DNA from: Saprospiraceae bacterium
GTDB taxonomy: Bacteria; Bacteroidota; Bacteroidia; Chitinophagales; Saprospiraceae
NCBI GenBank assembly: GCA_013360405.1
Contig: JABWBR010000004.1
Location: 64,501-128,500 of the forward strand
Direction of reading: 5' to 3'
Length of the DNA: 64,000 nt
Both the position numbers and the translations under genes were made by a program. Below the pieces are notes generated by a model, which worked only from the letters and a program-made list of their open reading frames with translations, did not search any database and was not told the origin of the DNA. How positions within the stretch are numbered: the first letter of the stretch is position 1; every line of letters begins with the position of its first letter. Shown here one piece after another: positions 43,049 to 51,787 of the stretch.

Positions 43049-44839
43049 CTACAGCGGCTGCGTCTGCTCTGCCAGCCAGTGTTGTTCTTCTGCCGTCAGC
43101 AGGGGCGACAGCGCCTTCCACACCTCGGCGTGATATTCGTTGAGCCAGATCATTTCTTCCTTGGTCAGGATATTTTCTGCTATCAGGCGCCGGTCGATAG
43201 GGAACAAAGAAATCGTGCGAAAGCGCAGGAAGGCCCCGAATTCGGTGGTGTCGGCGCGTTCGCATACCACGAGGTTTTCGGTGCGAATGCCGTATTGGCC
43301 GGTGCGGTACAAGCCGGGTTCATTCGAGGTGAGCATGCCGGGTTCGATGACCGTACTCCCGCGGCCTACACTGGGGGCAAAACCTTGGGGCGGCTCGTGT
43401 ACGTTGAGGAAAAAGCCCACGCCGTGGCCCGTGCCGTGGCCGTAGTTGAGGCCGTAGCGCCACAAAGGCTGACGGGCATACGTGTCGATCTGGATGCCGT
43501 TGGCGCCTTCCGGAAATTGGGCCATAGCCAGGTTGATATGTCCTTTTAGCACCAGTGTAAAATCGAGTTGTTGCTGCGGCGTGGGGTCGCTCAGCGCTAT
43601 GGTGCGGGTAATATCGGTGGTGCCCTGTAGGTATTGTCCGCCCGAATCGAGGAGCAGGATGCCCTCGGGGTGCACAACCGCGCTGTGATCCGGATCGGGA
43701 TGGTAATGCACGATAGCGCCGTTGGCATTATACCCTACGATAGCCGCAAAACTTTCGCCGACGTAGTCGCTTTGCTCGCTTCGGAAGGCAATGAGTTGCT
43801 GGGCTAAACCTGCCTCTGTTACCTCTGCCTCAGCTTTCAACCGGGCTTCCAGCCAGCGGAATAATCTCAGCAGCGCCACGCCGTCTTTGCGCATGGCGGT
43901 ATGCAGGTGGCCGATCTCTACCTCGTTTTTAATGGCTTTGAAGCGGCGCGGCGGCATGTCCATCATCACCAGGGCCGACTCGGGCACGGCATTAAACAGC
44001 CGTATGCTGGTGACAGAGGGGTCAATGCCTATTTTTTTGCCTTCCGGCAATTGCTGCAAAAACGACTCGATCGATTCGTAAGGCTTGAGCAATACGCCGT
44101 CGACACCCAGCCGGGTGCGCAGCAGGTCGGAGACTTTTTCTTTTTGTATAAATAAATGGGAAGCTTCGCGGCCTACCACCAAATAGCTGATACAAACGGG
44201 GTTAAAAGCCACATCGCTGCCGCGCAGATTGAGCGTCCAGGCGATGTCGTCGAGGGTGGGTACCAACAGATAATCGACACCTTTGAGTGCAAGCTGGTCA
44301 GTGATGAGATCCAGTTTTTCCCGGCGGATTTTCCCGGCGTAGGCCTCGTCAAATTCGTAGGCTTCATCGGCGGGCAGGGCGGGGCGATTTTTCCATATTT
44401 CGCTCACCAGATCGTGCTGGTGGTTGATTTCCAGCTGACTTTCGTAAAATGTTTTGGCCATTTGCCGCACCTGGTTAGCTGTGAACAAGGCGCCGTCGAA
44501 GCCTACCGTGCTGCCGGCAGGCAAGTTGGCGCATAGCCATTCGAGGTGTTCGGGAGCGTGGGCCACCACCTGTTTGTGCAATTCTACGCCCGTATTAGCC
44601 AATTCTTGTTCGGCTTGCAGGAAATACCGCGAGTCGGTCCACAAGCCGGCATGATCAGCTGTGACTACCAAAATACCCGCCGAACCCGTAAAGCCGGAGA
44701 GCCAGGCGCGGGCGAGCCAATAGTCGGCCATGTATTCGCTTTGGTGGGGGTCGCTGCTGGGCGCCATGTAGGCGTCGAGGCCCAGGCGCTTCATGGCGGC
44801 GCGCAAGGCACTGAGGCGACCGGGTATGTCGTTTTGCAT
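43049..44839 (-). CDS. Xaa-Pro aminopeptidase (aminopeptidase P, M24)
   Basis: A 596-residue cytosolic peptidase of the three-domain (eukaryote-like) aminopeptidase P class, which removes N-terminal residues before proline. Two creatinase-like domains precede the pita-bread catalytic domain. Metal ligands lie in LLDSGGQYLQGTTDIT (two Asp), GHGTGHGVG (His), and SNEPGLY and GIRTENLV (two Glu). I start at ATG 44839 (MQNDIPGRL); an earlier GTG at 44866 is possible. The stop is next to a 16-bp tandem repeat. Confidence 0.92.
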   Translation of the reverse strand: MQNDIPGRLSALRAAMKRLGLDAYMAPSSDPHQSEYMADYWLARAWLSGFTGSAGILVVTADHAGLWTDSRYFLQAEQELANTGVELHKQVVAHAPEHLEWLCANLPAGSTVGFDGALFTANQVRQMAKTFYESQLEINHQHDLVSEIWKNRPALPADEAYEFDEAYAGKIRREKLDLITDQLALKGVDYLLVPTLDDIAWTLNLRGSDVAFNPVCISYLVVGREASHLFIQKEKVSDLLRTRLGVDGVLLKPYESIESFLQQLPEGKKIGIDPSVTSIRLFNAVPESALVMMDMPPRRFKAIKNEVEIGHLHTAMRKDGVALLRLFRWLEARLKAEAEVTEAGLAQQLIAFRSEQSDYVGESFAAIVGYNANGAIVHYHPDPDHSAVVHPEGILLLDSGGQYLQGTTDITRTIALSDPTPQQQLDFTLVLKGHINLAMAQFPEGANGIQIDTYARQPLWRYGLNYGHGTGHGVGFFLNVHEPPQGFAPSVGRGSTVIEPGMLTSNEPGLYRTGQYGIRTENLVVCERADTTEFGAFLRFRTISLFPIDRRLIAENILTKEEMIWLNEYHAEVWKALSPLLTAEEQHWLAEQTQPL

Positions 44840-45157
44840 AGGTGTGATATTTGCTGTATACCGCACGCAGTCAAGTTATCCCGACCTGTTGGTACGGGAC
44901 AAGTTGTGCATAACTTTTCCGGCTTTGCGGTATTATCCTTCGCGCCCTAGCCCGAGTCATGCCCAAAACATGGCGGCGCGAAGTATATATGTGCTTGCAA
45001 GTTGCAGTTTTTTTTTGAAAAACAGCAATTTCGCTACATATGCTGTTTGCTGGTATACTTTTCTTGATTAGTGATAGCAACAAAAGTAGACTCTATCAAG
45101 CACTTAAGCTAAAACCAACCATTCAGTGACAAACTTCCTTTTTATCTGCAACTTGAA
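44840..45157. other. Intergenic region with inverted repeats
   Basis: No gene is visible in this 318-base gap. CTTCGCGCC (44938-44946) and GGCGCGAAG (44975-44983) form a nine-base inverted repeat, and TCCCG/CGGGA near 44879-44898 gives a second hairpin. From about 45000 rightward the DNA becomes AT-rich, marking the edge of the RHS locus. Confidence 0.5.
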
Positions 45158-45694
45158 TTAATTATAAACTGGGTTTGCATAAAGAATTTTTTGAATAGTA
45201 TCGTCATCGTTAAAGATAAATAATACCTGTAATGCCGGCCCCATTTTAATGGATCCAATATTAGCCGCTGTATCTAAAAATTTGACGATTAAATAATTTG
45301 AGATTATTGGAGAAAATGTTAATTTAATTTTTGCTTGAACTTTTACATCGAATGGAATCAATAATCTTTGGTTATCTAATAATTTTTGATATTCTATTTG
45401 GTACCTGTCTCTGTCTTCTATTAATTTTTTATCAATATTAATATCACTATAAACTAGTTGGTGTTGAAAAAAATATATAGGCAAAAGTTCAATTTTGGGT
45501 TCAATAGTGTACTGAAGGGAACACTTTTTTCTTTTTGACAAATAATAAAACTTTTCTTTTAATTTAATCTGCACAATAGGCGCATTGTTTAGATATGCCA
45601 GAGCCAAAAAATATTTATCACCCCCATTTGGTTGGGAGTGTAATAGAAAAGGCATCAATATTAGGCATACAAATAAATTAGATTTTCTTTTCAT
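45158..45694 (-). CDS. Secreted protein of unknown function in the RHS locus
   Basis: A 178-residue protein with a signal peptide (MKRKSNLFVCLILMPFLLHSQ). I recognise no domain; the mature part alternates beta-like and charged segments and ends FNDDDTIQKILYANPVYN. The upstream in-frame extension to 45826 encodes a displaced piece of RHS core (DHLGNTRLAFSDENHDG), so the gene sits directly behind a recombined RHS fragment. The sequence is clearly more AT-rich than the housekeeping genes, as is usual for toxin/immunity cargo. An immunity or accessory role is inference. Confidence 0.5.
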   Translation of the reverse strand: MKRKSNLFVCLILMPFLLHSQPNGGDKYFLALAYLNNAPIVQIKLKEKFYYLSKRKKCSLQYTIEPKIELLPIYFFQHQLVYSDINIDKKLIEDRDRYQIEYQKLLDNQRLLIPFDVKVQAKIKLTFSPIISNYLIVKFLDTAANIGSIKMGPALQVLFIFNDDDTIQKILYANPVYN

Positions 45695-45735
45695 GCTAAA
45701 TTCTAATTTCGAGATACAACAATAAAACCAGAGGT

Positions 45736-45787
45736 TGGCCCCATCGTGGTTTTCATCGCTGAAGGCTAAGCGGGTGTTGCCTAAGTG
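45736..45787. repeat. 52-bp duplication of RHS core, displaced copy
   Basis: This 52-base block is identical to 47515-47566, where it lies within the RHS gene and encodes HLGNTRLAFSDENHDG. Here it is fused out of frame to the end of a toxin-tip fragment. The identity marks the recombination site. Confidence 0.9.
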
Positions 45788-46019
45788 GTCGCGCATCAAG
45801 CCCAATACCCAAAATTGGTCTGCCACTTCTCATCTGTTGTAAAATCCATTGTCGGTTATAAGTCATCATTTGACTCGTGACTTGGTCAGCAGTCCCCGTA
45901 AATTTTGGCATGTTATTCAAAATCACGGATCCAAGGCGTTTAGCAGCTTCCATGCTAACACGCTTCATCCCTTCTCCTATAATTGTCTGTCCCCCCTTAG
46001 CGGCAACTATCGCTTCTGC
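45753..46019 (-). pseudogene. Orphan RHS toxin-tip fragment
   Basis: The frame reads AEAIVAAKGGQTIIGEGMKR followed by VSMEAAKRLGSVI and NRQWILQQMRSGRPILGIGL, then runs out of frame into the 52-bp RHS core duplication (RPLRQHPLSLQR). The first part is typical of C-terminal toxin tips of RHS proteins. It has no start signal, no signal peptide and no RHS core in front, so it cannot be expressed as a normal RHS toxin. It is best read as an archived tip left by module exchange. Confidence 0.55.
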
Positions 46020-46026
46020 TTAGCAA

Positions 46027-46389
46027 CTATTCTACTAATGGTAAAGAAACCTTCAATAACTCAACAAACCATAACAACTCATTTTTTACATTACGTCCAT
46101 TCTCTTTTTTATATCTATTATCACTAACCCACCTATTGATTTCTGAAATACTCAACAAATCTTTAAAAGCAAATTTGCCTTTTGAAGTATAAATTATCAT
46201 TTCAATGTTCCAATCAGATGGCCCGAAAAGAAATTCTACTCTTGTATTATTTTTCTTTCTATACTCGATATAGTAGGCTAGCCCCTTTTCAAAAAAGGAA
46301 TGTCTTTTGAAAAGTAATGCAAGAAGCACTATTTCAATTTCATTCAGTGCTTTCAAAAAATCTTCGGTTAATTTATCTTTTATGGCCAT
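46027..46389 (-). CDS. Candidate immunity protein of the RHS tip
   Basis: A 120-residue acidic-basic cytosolic protein with no signal peptide and no family that I recognise. Its start codon overlaps the end of the toxin-tip frame by 10 bases (TGGCC-ATAA / ATGGCCATA), the classic arrangement of toxin and immunity genes. It is AT-rich like the tip. No immunity family can be named from sequence, so the role rests on position alone. Confidence 0.5.
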   Translation of the reverse strand: MAIKDKLTEDFLKALNEIEIVLLALLFKRHSFFEKGLAYYIEYRKKNNTRVEFLFGPSDWNIEMIIYTSKGKFAFKDLLSISEINRWVSDNRYKKENGRNVKNELLWFVELLKVSLPLVE

Positions 46390-46634
46390 AATCCTCTATT
46401 ATTTAATAGGTTTCTTTCAGCCCCTAAGAAGGTCTGCCCTACGGTTCTATTTGGGTTTAATAAAGTTGGTGCTAGTTGTGAATTTGGTCTAAACCAAGAG
46501 GCATCTTTAATAGTGTATCCATCTCTAAGTGCTTTTCTTAGAACTGACATATTTTGATAATAATTTGCCTTCGGGTTACCTAGATTTGGAAGGGCGCAAG
46601 CCATTTTGTCGCATCTGAGAAACATCAATATCAT
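46380..46634 (-). pseudogene. Displaced RHS C-terminal toxin tip
   Basis: An 84-residue frame whose C-terminal half, VLRKALRDGYTIKDAS and GQTFLGAERNLLNNRGLWP, resembles the common tip segment xxLRxAIxxGxPIxDxS...FLxAERxLLxxxGW of RHS and related polymorphic toxins. It lacks an RHS core and any secretion signal. Between it and the RHS gene end at 47012 lies non-coding, repeat-rich DNA. It overlaps the candidate immunity gene. Confidence 0.5.
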
Positions 46635-47011
46635 GAAAGTCTAATGCTTATTGGCTCCCATAACTTTGCATCCTGCCGATTAGACGCAGTATCGTACTGC
46701 GCGCAAGCGTCCCGGAGGGATGCTATCTTTGTAGAAAAACAGGGAGAAAACCAATATGCGTTCCGGAGGAACGGTATCTAAGATTCTACGAAGATATCGT
46801 TCCTCTGGAACGGCTACGGTGTGGGCGTGGTGATTCTTGTCGAGATTTTGGGCGACAATTTGGTTTGCGCCCGTCCACCAAGACCATAAATTGACCCAAT
46901 TGAGGCCCATCCACCCGAGAAAAGCCATAGTTTTTCCCTGAATATCCGGTCTTTTTCTATACTATCCTGTGTGTAAACATAACGGTCAAAATCTGCACTA
47001 TGTGCTTGGTT
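46635..47011. repeat. REP-like palindrome cluster between RHS core end and displaced tip
   Basis: Three related hairpins occur: GCGTCCCGGAGGGATGC (46707-46723), CGTTCCGGAGGAACG (46759-46773) and CGTTCCTCTGGAACG (46798-46812). The linker GATTCTACGAAGATATC and GCTATCTTTGTAGAA are inverted versions of each other in part, as in bacterial interspersed mosaic elements. An open frame on the minus strand across it (46680-46928) is an accident of this repeat. No gene is seen in the rest of this gap. Confidence 0.6.
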
Positions 47012-47437
47012 TCAATAATTCATGGCATTATCATAAGACCAGCCTTGGAAGCCGTACCTATTCTGCCACTGGTCATACGTGCCGTTAAAACCATAACGTA
47101 TGTAGCTTTGATCGTAGTTATTTCCGTCCCTTTTCGCACTTACTGTTACTAAATCCACAACATTACCGCCATCGTAGGTATCAGGCCCAATCTGTCGGAG
47201 CGTATCTGCTCCTAAATAATCAGATAAGGTTGTCGGGTTGTTGGAAAAACCAACATACAGACTTTCATTAAACTTGTCGATGGGATCCACCTGCCACCAT
47301 CTCCCAATTGCCGGGTCATAAGAACGGAAAACGGCCATGTCTATATTGATTTCCAGTTCTTCTACCCGCTCAATCCCATTAAACAAATATTTATTCTCCG
47401 GCCCAATCCCGCCATACCAGGGGCCTTCATGGTTCAA
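47012..47437 (-). pseudogene. RHS/YD gene, C-terminal core part (after an in-frame stop)
   Basis: The 141-residue frame holds the end of the RHS core: KYLFNGIERVEE, then FRSYDPAIGRWWQVDPIDK, then a short variable end (YLGADTLRQIGPD ... DNAMNY). It is in the same frame as the part upstream; the two are separated only by a TAG codon at 47474-47476 and twelve further codons encoding EVVQENHYYPFG, which is the canonical Bacteroidota RHS motif. It was therefore once one gene. Confidence 0.75.
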
Positions 47438-47473
47438 CCCAAATGGATAATAGTGATTTTCCTGAACAACTTC

Positions 47474-48778
47474 CTACTCATTCTCGGGGGTATTTGGATT
47501 GTCGTAGGTATCAATGGCCCCATCGTGGTTTTCATCGCTGAAGGCTAAGCGGGTGTTGCCTAAGTGATCTTTTAGCCAGTACTCGGCCCGGTAGTGGGTC
47601 AGGCTCACGCCGTACTGGTCGTATACAGCCGACAGGCGGCCTTCGGGACCGTACACGGCCTCCAGCTTGCCGTCTTTGTATTCGATGCCCTGGCAGTAAT
47701 CCCGGGTTTCTCCCGCTCCCTGTTTTCTCCACTTGCGACCCATGGCGTCGTAGGTGAAGCTGAGCGTGCCGCCGCCACCGGCCCCACTTTTGACGATTTG
47801 GCTAGGCAAGTTAAGAAAGTTATAGGTGATTGTTAAATCTTTATGCGGGTCGATGCGCATATTGCCGTTGTCGTCATACAGGTAGGCGCCCGCACCCGGT
47901 TTGGGTTTGAAGCCTTTGTCTCTGCCCGGCAGGGGCGCCGAGTCGGCTACATTTGTCAAGTGGGCGATCTGGCTGTCGTAGGTATAACTGAGCTGGTCGA
48001 TGATGCCCCACTCGCAATCGGGGCCGCCCACTACACCGTAGCGGTTCAGGGTCAACAGGTTGCCGATGGCGTCGTAGGAATAACCGTAGCCTTTGTAGGT
48101 GTTGGTGAGCAGTTCCTGGTAGCTCAGGGTACCGTTGGCGGGGTTTTCTTCCAGGTAAATATCCCCGTATTCGGCGTTGGTGAGGCGGTTGAGTGCGTCG
48201 TAGGCGTATTGATAGAATTTGACGTTGTGGTGGGTGACTTTCCACCTGGCCTTTTTGATGTTGCCGTTGGGCTCGTAGCTAAAGTCCATGGCAAACAGCG
48301 GGTCGCGTTTGACGATGACTACCGACAAGGTCTGTTCCGGACCGGTGAGTACCAGTTCGTCTCTTATAATATAAGGCCCCAGCAGTTGCTGCAGGAGTTC
48401 GTAGCCCAGGACATAGACGGTGGAGCCGTCGCAGAGCTGCACCAGGTACAGCGTGTCAGGGTACGCCAAATCCTGGACGTCCAGGTTAGCCATCTGGTTC
48501 ATGATCAGGGCCAGGGAGGAGTCCTGCTGCTGTTGCTCATAAGGCGTACAACCCAGCGGTTCGAGGTTGCATTCTTCTTCGTTGTTGGTTTCTTCTTTTG
48601 GCACAATGTCTTTGAGCGTGCTTTGCAGGCGTTCGCTGAGCAATTGCCCCAGGGTCAGGGTAGCCTTGCTGCCGTCGTTTCTCAGCACCTCGAAGGTCTG
48701 GGCGCTGCTGCCGATCTGCACCCGGTCAAGCCGGGAATAGGGGCCTTGCAGGATGGGTAGCTCGGATTTCATTGACAT
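47474..48778 (-). pseudogene. RHS/YD gene, middle part
   Basis: A 434-residue frame rich in YD-type repeats (YQYAYDALNRLTNAEYGDIY, YGYSYDAIGNLLTLNRYG, YLYDDNGNMRIDPHKDLTIT) ending DHLGNTRLAFSDENHDG and then a premature TAG. These repeats build the hollow shell that encloses the toxin tip in RHS proteins. The first 150 residues (TFEVLRNDGSKATLT ...) are less repeat-like. Its start overlaps the N-terminal part in another frame, so there is also a frameshift or deletion junction near 48770. Confidence 0.75.
47515..47566. repeat. 52-bp RHS core block, resident copy
   Basis: Identical to 45736-45787. Here it lies in frame inside the RHS gene. Confidence 0.9.
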
Positions 48779-49634
48779 AACTGAAATTGATCCAGTGGTG
48801 GCCGTCGTGCGATTCTATACGCGTCAGGTACCAGGTTGTCGACGACAAAGTCTCGTCGTTGGTATAACCCAGGTCGGAGGGGTCCGACCAAACGTTTTCC
48901 GTGGCGCCGCCGCCGCCGAAAAAATACTTAGTCCCGTCGGGTGCGGTGATCTTCCAGCTATCGAAATTGCCGGAAGTATAATTCAGTACCTCGATTTTCA
49001 AATCCTGATCAGGCAGCATTTGAATACCCCTGGAAGCGTCAAAAAGAAATTTTCCGGAATAGCCGTTGAAATTGAACGTGAAAATATCCGGCTCGGTATC
49101 CGCACTGCCTTGGGCTGCATCCAAATAGTGGGCAAAGCAGGAATTGGCATCTAAATTAACGAGCGTATCATGTGTGTTGGGGTTAGTGACACAAGAAGGA
49201 TCGTTATATTTGGCCGCCATGCCGAAGTCGTCGTACCAGCCGCTTCCGCAGGCGTCAGAGTAGCAAAAAAGTTGTGCGCTGCCCTCATCCGGCGCACCTG
49301 CCACCATCCGCGTAATCATCCCGCCGGCGTCAAGGCTCCAGCCCAGGCCTGCCCAGGAGGCCACTTCATCCACCCGGACACCCGAACTGTGGTAATTCAG
49401 CGATATATTCAGCGAAAGCGGCCCCTCGGTAATTGATTCAATGGGAATAGAAATATTAGGCACACCGGTATGATGGCTGACGGGAATGTCTACGTATTTT
49501 CCCAGCGATGCCGGTGTGGGTGCGGGCATCGCCACTTCTTTGTATAACTGATTGGCAGGTTGGGAAAAGAGTATGAATGGAAAAATAGCTAGGATAACTA
49601 GCCGCAATAAAATTCTTAGGTAATAAGATTTCAT
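48726..49634 (-). pseudogene. RHS/YD gene, N-terminal secreted part
   Basis: A 302-residue frame with signal peptide (ending LFSQPAN, about 23-29). LGKYVDIPVSHHTGVPNISI and NYHSSGVRVDEVASWAGLGW are hallmarks of the N-terminal region of large Bacteroidota YD proteins. It breaks off at HHWINFSYVNE, where reading shifts by one base into the middle part. Proteins of this type are normally well over 1000 residues, so a good part of the central shell is missing. The three pieces together represent one decayed gene. Confidence 0.75.
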
Positions 49635-50059
49635 TCGTTTTGATATTGGGTTAATAAATGAATTTATATGTCTACTATAAAGAAAGATTATGCTATTATT
49701 TTGAAAACGGTCAAAATACAGTATTATTATTTATCGCCACGTTCCTAAAGTATTTTTTTTCTACATGAGCAAGAATGTCTTAAGAACCACAAAATCCAGA
49801 TTTCAGGAAAATGTGCAGTCGAATAGCAGGTTCATACAAGGAAAAGTATAAGTGGGTAGAATAGCAAAAACGAATTATAAAAATTTGGCATACATTTTGA
49901 TATGAATAACTTGACCGGCCCCGATATTAACCTTAACTTGCAGAAAAAAACGCTAAACCGGGTTTGTGAACAGTGAACTGACAACCTTTTTTTTACCACA
50001 GAGTTAAACGGAGTAAAACGCAGTGACACAGAGTTTTGTTAATAAAAACCCCCAAAAAC
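49635..50059. other. Intergenic region left of rpoN
   Basis: AT-rich, without a convincing gene. From about 49990 it holds a phrase-like stretch, ACCACAGAGTTAAACGGAGT then ACACAGAG, whose ACCACA(A/G)AG theme recurs in reverse at about 31615-31650. It then passes into the heptamer array. Confidence 0.45.
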
Positions 50060-50122
50060 CTACAACTTAGAACTTACAACGGTTAACCGACAACGGACAA
50101 CCGATAACAGAGAACAGAGAAC
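50060..50122 (+). repeat. Nine in-register NNNNAAC heptamers before rpoN
   Basis: Units are CTACAAC, TTAGAAC, TTACAAC, GGTTAAC, CGACAAC, GGACAAC, CGATAAC, AGAGAAC and AGAGAAC, with no gap. The array ends six bases before the rpoN ATG, so it occupies the whole leader. The last two units are the same heptamer as the 13-copy array at 33593. Confidence 0.9.
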
Positions 50123-50128
50123 AGCGCA

Positions 50129-51673
50129 ATGCTAAAGCAGACCATAAGCCAGAAAATGCTCCAAAAGTTGTCGCCGCAACAGATTCAACTCATGAAACTG
50201 TTGCAGGTGCCCACGGCTTTATTGGAGCAGCGCATCAAGGAGGAGATGGAGGTCAACCCGGCTTTGGAAGAAGCTGAAGGCGAAATAGATGAGGATTACC
50301 CCGATTTCGAACCGGAGGCAGAAAGCAACTTTTCAGAAGACGGCGAAGATAGCCCCGAAGGCCGCGAAGAAGAAGACATCTATCGCGAAGACCCCTTCGA
50401 TCTCGGGGATTACCTCAATGAATACATCGAAGACGAAGAACCCGGCTACAAAGTAAAAATCGACAGCTACTCGGGCGAAGAAGACAAACAATTGCCTGTC
50501 GCCGTAGAAAATACCTTCCACGATTCCCTCGAGCAGCAACTCGGCATGCTCGCGCTCAAAGACGAAAAAGAGCACATAATCGCGCTGCAACTCATCGGCA
50601 GTATCGACGACGACGGCTACCTCCGCCGGGAGGTAAATGCTATCATCGACGACCTGATGTTTTTGCAAAATACCTTTGTGAGCAAGGAAGAAGTAACGGC
50701 GGTGCTCAAAAAAATCCAGCGTTTCGACCCGCCGGGCATCGGCGCCCGCGACCTCCAGGAATGCCTTTGCATCCAGTTGGACAGCAAGCTGGAACAAGCC
50801 GACCCGCTCGACGATGAGCACCTGGCCGCACTCCGCCTGGCGCGCACGATCATGCAGGATTATTTTGAAGAGTTTACCAAAAAACACTACGATAAACTCA
50901 TCCGCCAACTCAATATAACGGAAGAAGACCTCAAAGCGGCCATAGACGAGATCATACGGCTCAACCCCAAACCCGCCAGCGGTTATTCGGGCGGGCACAA
51001 TGACCAGGCTACGCAATACGTGGTACCCGATTTTATCATTACCAATACCGACGGCGAACTGGAGCTCGCCCTCAATTCCCGCAACGCCCCCGATTTGCGC
51101 GTCAGCGATCAATACCGCGATATGTTGCGCTCATACAAAGCCAACCTGCGCGGGCGATCGGCCACGCGTACTGAAAAAGAGGCCGTTTTGTTTATCAAGC
51201 AAAAAATCGACTCGGCCAAGTGGTTTATCGATGCCATCAAGCAAAGGCAGGATACTCTTTTTCGCACCATGTACGCCATCATGCAGTACCAATACGACTA
51301 TTTTCTCAGCGGCGACTCAAAGAAACTCCGCCCCATGATATTGCAGGATATTGCCGACATCACCGGGCTCGATATCTCCACGATTTCACGGGTGACTAGC
51401 AGCAAGTTTGTGCAAACCGAGTTCGGCACCCGCCGCCTCAAAGATTTTTTTTCCGAATCGCTTCAAACCGAAGAAGGCGACGAAGTCTCCACACTGGAAG
51501 TCAAAAAAATCCTTCGCGACCTGATAGACGCCGAAAACAAGCGCAAACCCCTCTCCGACGAACAACTCACCGAAGCCCTGCAAACCAAGGGCTATCACAT
51601 TGCCCGCCGCACGGTAGCCAAATACCGTGAGCAGATGAATATGCCGGTGGCGAGGCTGCGGAAGGGGCTCTAG
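50129..51673 (+). CDS. rpoN: RNA polymerase sigma-54 factor RpoN
   Basis: A 514-residue alternative sigma factor. Region I (MLKQTISQKMLQKLSPQQIQ, Gln-rich, activator contact) is followed by a long acidic region II (about 48-110), the core-binding domain and a helix-turn-helix (SRVTSSKFVQTEFGTRRLKD). The RpoN box reads ARRTVAKYREQ near residue 490 and recognises the -24 promoter element. Length is normal. The leader is a heptamer array and an inverted heptamer repeat follows the stop. No activator gene is seen next to it. Confidence 0.96.
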   Translation: MLKQTISQKMLQKLSPQQIQLMKLLQVPTALLEQRIKEEMEVNPALEEAEGEIDEDYPDFEPEAESNFSEDGEDSPEGREEEDIYREDPFDLGDYLNEYIEDEEPGYKVKIDSYSGEEDKQLPVAVENTFHDSLEQQLGMLALKDEKEHIIALQLIGSIDDDGYLRREVNAIIDDLMFLQNTFVSKEEVTAVLKKIQRFDPPGIGARDLQECLCIQLDSKLEQADPLDDEHLAALRLARTIMQDYFEEFTKKHYDKLIRQLNITEEDLKAAIDEIIRLNPKPASGYSGGHNDQATQYVVPDFIITNTDGELELALNSRNAPDLRVSDQYRDMLRSYKANLRGRSATRTEKEAVLFIKQKIDSAKWFIDAIKQRQDTLFRTMYAIMQYQYDYFLSGDSKKLRPMILQDIADITGLDISTISRVTSSKFVQTEFGTRRLKDFFSESLQTEEGDEVSTLEVKKILRDLIDAENKRKPLSDEQLTEALQTKGYHIARRTVAKYREQMNMPVARLRKGL

Positions 51674-51675
51674 AT

Positions 51676-51741
51676 GGTTGTCGCTTGTGGGTTATCCGTT
51701 GTCGGTTTCACAGTTGAACCCACAACCCACAACTGACATTG
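51676..51741 (+). repeat. Inverted heptamer repeat after rpoN, possible terminator
   Basis: GTTNNNN heptamers (GTTGTCG, GTTATCC, GTTGTCG) run into NNNNAAC heptamers (GTTGAAC, CCACAAC, CCACAAC). TTGTGGGTT (51685-51693) and AACCCACAA (51717-51725) form a perfect nine-base-pair stem. It starts three bases after the rpoN stop. No T-run follows, so it may serve as RNA 3'-end structure but not as a classical terminator. Confidence 0.75.
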
Positions 51742-51787
51742 AACCTTCCCTCTCCTCAAACGTTTTTCTGCAAAACAACCACAAGTT

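Noticed and set aside
46680-46928. 82-codon minus-strand open frame
   Set aside because: It runs across REP-like palindromes and has no homology or promoter; explained by the repeat.
47843-48760. 305-codon open frame opposite the RHS gene
   Set aside because: Antisense shadow of the YD repeats; no promoter and no recognisable domain.
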